64,000 nucleotides of DNA from Monocercomonoides exilis (taxonomy: Eukaryota; Preaxostyla; Oxymonadida; Polymastigidae), in assembly GCA_001643675.2 (NCBI GenBank), contig LSRY02000021.1, forward strand, positions 372,001 to 436,000. The letters run 5' to 3'. Under the pieces are notes generated by a model, which saw nothing but the letters and a program-made list of their open reading frames with translations, was not told where the DNA came from and ran no database searches. A program made the translations under genes and the position numbers. Shown here piece after piece: positions 31,878 to 42,400 of the stretch (positions within the stretch are counted from its first letter, which is position 1; each line of letters starts with the position of its first letter).

Positions 31878-33378
31878 GGCATATGGAACTTATACTCCAC
31901 CTTGTCAAATAAAAGTTAAAACTTTTGATTAAATGTTAAAGGCACATTTGAAAAGATAATTCAATCGTTAATTAGAGGAAAAATCAGATTTTGTGGAAAA
32001 AAATTATTGATTAACCCAAAAAAACACAAAATATTAGTGCACAAAATTGTCAGAGTTTTTATTGATGAGTATATATATTACACCAAAAACATTAACGAAT
32101 GTTAAATATTTAATCATTTGACGGAGGAAAAACAGTATTTATTGAAGATTTTTTGCGATAATGGAGAAACCATACAATGGCTTCACGAAAATGTGATTAA
32201 CACTGTCAGAAAATGCCCAATAGCAACTTGTCGTTCATAAATGATTTTAATAAGAGGAAGCGAAGGAAAATGGTTCTTCAGGTGCCGCAAATGCCGAAAA
32301 GAAGTCTCTTATAAAACAGGAACTCCGTTTTCAAAATCTAAGCTTTCAATTAAAAAACTTATTCTGATCCTTTCCTTCTTTTTCAATCATCTCAATATAA
32401 AGCAAACATCATCTCCAACATCATGTGAAAGACACAGTATTATTTATTATTATTGCATTTGTCGGAGAACATGCGATCAGATGATAGAAGGAATCCAAAC
32501 TCCCACAGGAGGCCCTGGCCGCATTGTGGAAATTGATGAAGCCATTTGGAGAAAGCGAAAATGAAAAAGAGATAATTATTCTTTTTCTTTGAAACTTGAT
32601 TATTAAATGCAATTTTTTCGTCAGGCAGCGCGAAGAAGCAAATATGGATTTTTGGAGCACTTAAACGTGGAGGAAAAGCATTTGTTTACCCAGTGGTAAA
32701 CAGATCTGCTTCAGTGTTAATTCCGATAATAAAAAAATATATTCGTCCCGGAACAGAAATTCACTCTGATCAACGGCAAGCATATTTTTCTTTAAGTGAG
32801 AATGGATTCACACACAAGACTGTCAATCATTCCGAGCATTTTGTGGGTTTTCTTTTCTTTTTTTATTGTCTTTTTTCATGAAATGTTATTTTGCACTTAT
32901 TCAGATCCAATCACAGGCGCTTGCACAAATCATATTGAAGCATTGTGGGATGCACTTTGAAAGTTCCTGCCTTCACATGGAGTGAGAATTAATAGAATGC
33001 TTGAATTTATCTATTCATTTTTGCTTTTCAGAAATCGAAAAGTTGATTTTTCCCTTTTTGTGTCGAATGTTGTGAAATACAGTGATGAAAAATTCAAAGC
33101 TCTTGAGGATAAAGCTTTTGGACCGGATGAAGAAAATGAAGAGGTTGGAGCTGAAATGCTTCACAAAGAAGAATCTTCAGAATCCGATTATGAACTCGAA
33201 ACAGATACATCATCAGATGGGACTGGGGATGGAGCTGATGCATCTGAATGGGAGGCTGATATAAAAATACCTGTTTTTCCACATATCATTCTTCGAAAAA
33301 TTAAAAACCAACAAGCTTTCTTTGATTAGTTCGTTGTTTAATAAAGATTTGTGAGGTGGCTTATAAGTACCATTTGCC
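31878..33378 (+). mobile_element. Decayed Merlin-type transposon
   Basis: Imperfect terminal repeats start GGCATATGGAACTTATA at 31878 and, read inward from 33378, GGCAAATGGTACTTATA; 20 of the first 25 positions agree. Merlin termini begin with GG, as here. Inside is an ISXO2/IS1595-like transposase relic. The expected 8-9 bp target duplication is not visible. The right end lies 79 bp before the ATG of the giant surface-protein gene. Confidence 0.8.
32118..33329 (+). pseudogene. Merlin (ISXO2-like) transposase, broken
   Basis: N-terminal zinc ribbon: KCPIATC...FRCRKC, then YKTGTPFSKSKLSIKKL. Catalytic block: VEIDEAIW (first Asp), IFGALKRGGKAFVYPVVNR, IHSDQRQAY (second Asp), NGFTHKTVNHSEHFV and TNHIEALWDAL (Glu). 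This is the DDE order of IS1595/ISXO2 and eukaryotic Merlin. The reading is broken by a stop at about 32237, frame changes or introns near 32565-32640 and 32846-32900, and a stop (TGA) in the WDAL-KFLP block. An acidic C-terminal extension ends at 33329. I judge it inactive, though two of the breaks could be introns. Confidence 0.85.
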
Positions 33379-33457
33379 CCACATGTCATCGAAAGAACAT
33401 TGCAACGTGCTATTCAAACGAAAACATAATTATGAATGAATACACCCATATTAACTC

Positions 33458-36400
33458 ATGCCAACATTAACAAAATTGAAGTTTTCCAATATATTTTTCT
33501 TTTTTGTTGGAATACTCCAATTCTTGGAATGTAACAATTCACATAATTTAACCAGGAATGAAAGGATTGGGATAAGTTCACTTTTTATTCATGCTTCAAT
33601 AGAACAGAACCTGTTCGAAAAAAACCAATTTATGCGTGAAAAGTGCTCAGATAGAAGCCAGATCACTCACTCAGAAGGAATAAACATAAACGTTGTGCCT
33701 TGCCAGACTTGTGTTGTTTCGCATCTTGCTTCATTCAATTCGACAATAAGTGTTTTTTGTATTCAATTCAGTTGCGAGTTGGAAAAAGCAGTTGTATCAT
33801 TGTTTGGGAAATCAGCGTTTTTTGTGAGCAACTGTATATTATCTTCGCCGAAACAATTTCGAAATGGGCTTATTCATTCGTACGAGGCAAACATTTGCAT
33901 TTGCAATTTATCTTTGGTTCAGTCTCATTCGAGCGTTTTTCTTCCTTCATTGATTTCATTTCCACCAACAAACATAGTTAGAGAACATCAAAGTTGCATC
34001 GAAATCAGGGACACTTCGCTTTCGTCTTTTTCCCTGTTCAATTCGAATCCACTTATCCAATCATCGATGAACAACATCATAACGATTCAATCCAGCTCCT
34101 TTCAAAACATTTCACAACAACAGCCCAAAAGCAACATATTTGTCGAACATAATGCATCATTCACCATGTCATCCTGCATTGTTTCAACCGTTTCCAACCC
34201 AACAGAAGGCTGTATTGTTCCAAAAGTGTCAGGCGGGTCGCTTAATCTTTTAAATTCTACATTTGTGAGGTGCTCCAAAACTATTGGTTCGAAAATAAAC
34301 CACACAACAACAGAGGACATACTCGTAGACAATTGTTTGTATGAGAACGTTCGTGGTGTAATCATAACCCACAATTCAACAGGCTCTGCAATTATCAAAA
34401 ACACGGACTTCAGAAATTCGACAAATTGCCAATGCATATGGGCTATTAGTTATCAATTTTTTAAATCGATAAATAACGCATTCAATTCGGTTAGAACAAC
34501 AAGCTACGCATCGTGCATTCATCCTTGCCAAGGGAATGGACCTTTGACGATCCAGAACAATAACATGACAAATTGTGAGTCAAAATGGGGAGGTGGTTGC
34601 TTTCATATTCATACAGGATTTTCAAACGCTGATCTTATTTCGGATTGCACATTTAGTAATTGCTATACCACTGAAACTTCAACACAATGTAATGGAGGAG
34701 GGGCAGTTTGGAATGGTGAGGGAGCAAAAGTTTCATATTCAAATGTTGCATTTGAAAACTGTTGTGCAAATGCAACTTATGGTGGAGCCATCAGCTTTGC
34801 TTCGAGAGAAACTGCTTATACTCATTACAGTTCACTTTTTTATTGCTTGTTTATTGAATGCGATGCGTTTGGAGATGGCAAAGATATTTATGCAGCAAAT
34901 CCATGGCAGAATATATTGAATGAGAGTCAATTTGTTCTCTGTTGTACAAATAAGCATTTGGAAGCCAATCGTCTGGTTTTTGCAGAGAAAGGGGATAAAA
35001 GCAGTTGGATTGGAAATCTTGGGAACATTTACGCAGACGTCCATGGGACAGATACTTTGGGATGTGGATGGGCAAAGTTTCCATGCTTGACGATATTCAA
35101 CTCTGTTGAGATTGCTGTTGTAGCGAGCAAAGGCAGTCCAGTGTTCATAAATATAGCAGCAGGTTCATACGTGGAACGAGCACTTGCGATAGATTCAAAA
35201 TGCCTTTCGTTTGAAGGATCAAGCAATTTTGGAACTGAATTGAGTGCCAGCTCTTCAAATAGCAAAGCTCTTTTCCAAATATCAACTGGATGCGCCACTC
35301 TGTTTGACTTGTTCATCATCAGAAACTCTTCTGCATCGACTTTTCTGCCTTTATTCTCCGTTTCTTCTGCATCTGGAGAGCTTGTGCTCAGCTCGTGCAA
35401 AATATCATCCGAACCATCACAAATTACTCCATTTGCAACAGCATTTGCATCCATTTCAGCTGGCCACTTAAACATGTCAAAAACAACTGTTGAATCCATG
35501 ATGTTTTCTGATGTATCTGCTCTCCGGATTGAGTCATCGACACTGCATTGTTTCACTTTTGAGAATACCACTTTCAGAGGCATCACGAGAAATGAAGGAA
35601 GCGGATCAGTTTTTGATGTGACTTTAACTTCTGGTGATGAATTGAATCTGAATGATCTGAATTTCGAAAGGTGTGCATGTAGTAAAGGGAATGGAGGATC
35701 TTTGAATTGCATTCTGGAAGCTGGTGGAAAAGTGACAATCGGTTCCACAAAAAGAATTGAAATGGAGGGATGCACAGTGCCACAGGACAGAATCAACAAA
35801 GGAAAAGGAGGAGGAATTCATCTGCAGTTGACGGGGAGCTCATCAGACTTTGCAATACAAGAGACATCATTTTATGGATGTGCTGCTTGGAAAGGAAACA
35901 ACGTATTTGTTGATGCTATTTCGTTGAGCTCAACAATAACGAGAGGCACTTTCAGGTTCACACAAACAGGGATGAGTGACGATGATCTGATGGGATTTGA
36001 AGATCAGTGCAGAACAGATCCGGTTCCACTTCTGGCATATCTTCAAGCATTTACAGGAACAGCGGTTGTTGGAGGATCCAAGAGCAGAGATTTCTCAGGT
36101 TGCGGCACAGCCAATTATCCATGTGGAAGTATTGAATATGCAGCAACGCTTCGCTTTCCCAGAAGCAAAAGAGTTGTCGCATTGAATCAGAACTTTGAAT
36201 GGACTGAAGTTCTTGTTTTTGATGTTTATGAGTGGGAGGTGAAAAGTCCCACGAGAGGGCAAGAAACAAAAGTGTCGAGTGAAGGCACGAGCACAGCCGA
36301 AGGAATGGTGACTGTTGAGATTGAATCGCTCATTGCGAACCTGACTTTTTCAGCTGCCGATCAGCTTGGGAGGCATTCTTGCTTCATATTGTGCCAGTGT

Positions 36401-39400
36401 GGTGAGCTGTCGATGGCTGACTGCTCGCTGAAATGTTCATCAAGTGGAAGCGCAGAATTTGGTTTTGGGTTCATAAAGATAAGTGGCGGGAGCCTGCTAT
36501 TGAATCGATTTTCCACAGCTTCACAAGTGACCTTTTGTTCTGCTTCGTTGATCACATTGGACGGATCAGGAGGATTTAGTTGCTCCGAATGCAATATGAG
36601 CAGCATCAAGAGGACGTCTGGAAATGGAGGATGCATTTTAATTGCAAAGAACAATTTGTTGGCAAGCAACAGAAACAGGGAGATTGCAATCGATGGATGC
36701 AGTTTCAGTGATTGCTGTGTTTGTGAGGAAGAAGGAGAGGGAGGAGGAGTGAGTGCTTGGCTGGGCGAAAATGATATTATGATTGTGAATGGATCGAGCT
36801 GTTTTGAGGAATGCCTTGCACAAAGTGAAGAAGGATCAGGTGGAAAAGGAGGAGGAATGTGCATCCGCTGTGGAGATGAATCTTCCTCTTTTGAAATACA
36901 GAATGGAGTTGAGTTCTCAAAGGTGAAAGGGAACAAGGCAGAGTTTGGGAAGGATGTGTTTGTCGGATGCGAGAGAGGATTTTTGCTTTCGCAAATGATC
37001 AATTCTTCTTCTTTTGGATTTTTTGATTCATCGGAATCGCCGTCAGATGCTTTGGCTTTGAGCGGGAGCGAAAATGGAAACTCTTTTCCAATCATTCCTC
37101 TGCATGTGTATCTCTGCAGTCTTCAGTCAGAAATTATCACAGGCAGCGACAATGGAGCTGATCATACCCGTTGCGGATTTCCTTCTTTTGCTTGCTTATC
37201 AATCGATTACTGTGTTGAGAATCGGATAAGCGACTCATTAAACAACATCAAAGTTGTTTCAAGATCAATAATTCAACAGGAAAATTCGATCTCTTTAACA
37301 CCAGTGAATATCTATTCCGAAGCGCTTGTGCCTGTTTCAGTTAAAGACACAGGCGGAGCAACACAGGATGGGCTGGTGATGTGCTCTTCTGCTCTTTTCC
37401 TCGTGAATCTGTTGTTGAATGTGCAGAGAACATTTTTGGCAACAAGAAAAGCCTTTCTTTTCTCTTCATCGTCGCTTTCCATTTCCAACTGTTGGTTGGA
37501 ATATTCCTCGGAAAATGTGAATGAGCCTGTTTCCTTCTGCGTGATCTATGTGAACAGCGGAGATCTGATGTTGAGTGGATTTAAAATGGAAGTGGATGTA
37601 ACATTCACATTTTCTCCAATTTGTGCCTGGAATTATAATGCTATCACAATAGAGAACAGCAACATAACTGGAACAAGGAAGATAAATGGAGATGGTGGCT
37701 GCTTATATATCCACGAAGTGAATGGAAATGAAAGAAGCATCACGCTCCAAAGATGCAAGTTCAGTGGTTCATGCAATGAAGAGAATGGAATTCGAGGGGG
37801 AGGAATCATGGGGAATGTTGGGAGTGGAAATACGTTGAGCGTGAAAAGCACAACTTTTGAGAACTGCATGGTGCCTTCCGATGGCAATGAAAACGGAGGG
37901 AAAGGATTAGGGGGTGGGATGTATCTTTGTTTGAACAAAAATGTCAAAAGCCTCGCCTTCGACAATATCAGTTTCAGTGGCTGCAATGCTTGGAAAGGAA
38001 AGCAGTTGTTTGTTGGTGGAGAAGATCTGAGCCAGATTGTTGGGGATTGGCTGGAGTGCTTCAAAACAGAAACCATCTTGGCTGAAGATATGATGGGACT
38101 TGAGAGAAGCACAACAAATCGAGAATTCCACATTCCGCTTGTGCTGTATTTCCGAGCATTTATGGAGCCTTGCTTCATTGGTGGAGCAGAGGGAAATGGG
38201 TTTGATCACACAGGATGTGGATTTTCTGATTATCCATGTGGAACGCTGCCGTATGGGGGTTTTGTGCGATTTGGGGATTCGAAGGCGCATCTGAGGCTCA
38301 CAGACCATTTCTGCTTTGCAGATGCGATTGTTTTGAGTTCGCAAGAAATGGACATTGAAGCAGAGGCAAACGGAACACTAATAAATGTGATGCCTGATGG
38401 AACAGGAGAAGGCGAGGGACTTGTCGAAACAAACAACGTTGTTTCATTCAGTGGAATAACATTCAATGTTTCGACAACATTCGCAGCAGAAGAAAGAAAG
38501 TGTCTGTTCCTGTGCAGTGGCTCAGCCCTTTCGCTTGTTGATTGCTCGGTGAGCGCTCAATCGAAGAAGATTGGCTTTGGATATGTGATTGTGAGGGGTG
38601 GGAGCCTCCATGTTCTGAGGGGAGTGCTGAACGAAATAGAACTGCTGGGAGCGCCAGTGGTTGAACTGAGCGGGAAGAGCAGCAGATGCACACTGGAGGA
38701 TTTGGAATGGAACAACCTAAAGACAGGATCAGTCGAAGGGCTGATTGCTTCCAAGTCCAGCAGTCATGTGGAAATGAAAAACTCGAAAGTGTCTGGACCG
38801 ACACAGTTTGGGAATCACGGGGTCTTCTTCGTTGAAGAATTGTCTTGTGCAACAGTTGAAAAGAGCAACTTCAGTCTTTTGACGAGGAACGAAGGAAACG
38901 GAGTGGTGGTTACGGGGAGAGTTGGAAGTGGGAAGAGTTTGAATGTGAATTCTTGTTCATTTACTTCAATCAGCTGCTTGGCGAGTGGTTCGAAAGGAGG
39001 AAGCATCATCACAACTCTGTCTGCCAACGGGGAGCTGCTGTTCAACAACAACACAGTTGAAGAGAGCAAAGTGAAGAAAGCGGATGGGCTGGGAGGAGGG
39101 ATGCACATTGAATTTTTGAGCAGCGAGGTTGGATACTCGATGAAGAACAACAAATTTCTGAGCAACGATGCGATGCTGGGATACGATGTGTATCTTGTGT
39201 GCCCCGCACCGCGAATGATGATCGACCGAAACAAGTGGGCAGGGTCAGCCACAGAAGAGCAGGAGGAGAAAACGATGTGGGTGATTGATCCATTGTTTCC
39301 AGAGGGATCAGACACGCTTCTGAAGTATTTGTTTCCCAGTTCTGACGAAATTATATATGTGAACACATTCAATGGCCACGCAGACGGCTGCGGCGCTGAA

Positions 39401-42400
39401 GATTATCCTTGCGAGGAGCTTTGGTACGCTTCTGGGAAGATGACAGAGGAGAAGCGCATCTTGCGAGTTCTTTCTTCTTGTGAATTGAGGGGAGCAATAG
39501 AGAAGGAAAACGTGCCGATTACAATTGAAGGGAAAGGAAAGGACAGGAGTAGGGTGATTGTGGGGAAAGAGGGGCATTTGAAGATGGCGGTTGGCGCTGC
39601 ACTCACGACGCTGACGATTTCGAGGATTGGATTTGAGCTGCCGCAAATATCAGATTTCAGCGAGCTCGTAGAAGTTGGTGTGGGCACAACATATTTTGTG
39701 GAGTGCACATTTGGGAGCACCGATCCGGAAGCATGTGCGGAGACAAGCATGCGGATAATAACAGGGAGAGGAGGAAGGATTTCGTTGGATGGAGTGAACA
39801 TAAAGAACATGAAATATAAAGCTGATTGCGGAATCTTTCTGAGTGGAGAGGTTGTGTGCACTTTTGATAATGCCGAAGTGAGCAACATCCGATCAAGCGG
39901 AAAAGGAATGGTTGTTGGAGAAGGCAGAACTGAGATTTTTCTGAATGTATTGAGAAGCACAAACTGTTCATTTGGGAAAGGCGGATTTGTTGTGCTGAAG
40001 AAAGTGAAGACCCTGAACTGGAAGAATGGGACGAGCATAACAAACAGCAGGAACGAAGGAGGGAACGGTGGGTGTGGGTTTATTTCAGTTGAGGGAGAAT
40101 GCGATGCTCAGATCAACGGGACAAGCATCTGCTTGTGTTCTGCAAACGAGGATCATGGACGAGGAGGCGGGTTGTATTTGGACATTTCAAAGAATCCCCT
40201 GCTGAACATTCAACTGTCAGAAATAACATTTGCAGGCAATTGCGCCTTCGAAGGGAAAGACATATTTGTTTTGAGTACAGATGTTAATGCATCTGTTGTG
40301 AGAGAAAGATTCATGTTTCAGCTGCAGAACGAGAGAAACGAAAGCACTGTTGATTTGAAAGGCACAGATGATGCTTTGTTGGGCGGATCTGTTGTTGATC
40401 TTCTGCTATTCTTGATCCAAAGGAAGGAGAGTTCGATTGCTGTTTCAAAGAGCGGAATGGACATTTTGGGGTGTGGAAGTGCAGAATTCCCTTGTCTGTC
40501 GTTTTGGAGAGGATATGAAAACATCGATTTGGAAGCACATGATCGAGTGATTCGAATTGATTCAAGGGGAAATATCAGGAACCATTATGATCTCTCATCG
40601 TTCAAAGTGATGTCCAACAAGGCAGATGAGAAGTGTGTGGTGCTGTTCGAGAATGCCCTGGAAGGAGGTGAAGAGAAGTCAGTCATCCGAAACACAAAAG
40701 AGCTGAAGTTGGAATTGGTTCAGCTTTCGCTTCCTTCATCATTCACAAACAACGAAAAAGTTCTTCTCCACTCTTCATCAGCGGATTCATGCCTTTCGCT
40801 CAATGGATGCACCTTCAAGTGCAGCAGCGCATCAGACTTGGAGTTTTGTCTTATTCGTTCTGAAGCGGGTGACGTTCAATTGCTGAATTGTGATTTTTCT
40901 TCACTATCTTTTTCATCGACTCCTGTTCAGCTGAATTCTTCGTGTGAAATAATCGGATGCAATTTCTCATCGATATCTGCAAAGTCGAGTCAAAAGGGAG
41001 GAGCTGTTTGTGTGGAGCTGGTGGGAGAAGCGACATTTTCGATGAGCCAAACAGAAACGGTTGGCTGTGGGTGCTCTGAAGAACATGGGAGAGGAGGGTT
41101 TGTGTTTGTTGAATGCCAAGGTGCCTCAATGAGTAATCCTTTTGTTTTTGGAGAGGATGTTTCTTTTGCTGGCCACAAGGCGCAGAGAGGGAAAAACGTA
41201 TTCATCTCGGCAGGGGATCTGAACAAAAGTGTGACGCTGTCGTCATTCTGCTTTGACTTCAGGAAAAGCAGAGAAGATGAACTGCTGTTTTGTGGGAGGG
41301 ACTTTGTCTGGGAAGACACCACGCTTCTCCGTTTCTTGGAGACATTCACAAACCAAACAATATTTGTGGGATCTGGTGGATACGACGTGATGAGATGTGG
41401 AAGCAAAGAGGATCCGTGCAGGAGCATGTGGAAAGGGATGAGGCAGATAGACGAAGGTGCTCCGCAGAAGTGGATTAAAATAGCCGATGAGACGACTGTT
41501 CAGGATTCGTTTGTGCTCTCAAACTTTACAATTGAATGTGATGAGACAGAGGAGCAAAGTCGAGGAAAGCTGATATTTTCGAGCCAGACAGCAGACAGGA
41601 ACGATGCAGGAATAAGCAGCGAGGGGACTGTGCAACTGAACAGGATTTCAGTTGTGATGTCGGAAGGCTTTTACAACGAACGACTGTTTTGTATTGTTGG
41701 AAAAAGTGGGCAGATTGGGATGAGCGATTGCTCGCTTGCTGCCGAGACACGCGAAGCTGTTCCAGCGAAAGTTGGCTTTTTGGTGATGGAAAGTGGAGTG
41801 TTGAATGCTACGAAGCTGACGGTTGAGAATGTGATTTCAGAAATTTGTGTGCTTGCGATAAATAGCAGATGCGTTTGTGTGCTTCAACAAGTCATGGCTT
41901 CCAAATGCACATTATCTGGTGAAAGTTTTGCTAAAATAGTTTCAAGTGGAAATGAAAAGGAGAATGAAGTTGAAAGTTCAGTTTCAATCAAGGACTCAAC
42001 GTTCCAGTTGATCACCAGGAATGATAACGGGCCTGCAATTATCAGTTCTTCAGGCTGCGCTGCGGTGCTATCACTCAGCGGATGCACATTCGATTCATGT
42101 AAGGCGGTTTGCTCAGAAAAAGGTGGAGGTGTTTTTGAAGAGCTTGAGAGTGGAGGAGCTCTATCAATGATCAAATCATCAGTGATTCAGTGTGGGTGCG
42201 ATAACGACAACGGAAAAGGAGGAGGGATTTATATATGTTCCAATTCTGGAGGCGCACTATCATTTCTGTTTGAGAAGATGACATTCAAAGGAAACAGTGC
42301 GAAAGTGGGGAATGACATTTTTGTGGAGTGTATTGACATTGAGAGTCAGATCAACGAAACACAGTTCCGATTTGACTTGAGAGAAACAGCATACGCGCGG

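Noticed and set aside
32121-33329. Merlin transposase as a functional gene
   Set aside because: A stop in the zinc ribbon and a stop in the catalytic Glu block cannot both be removed by plausible introns.
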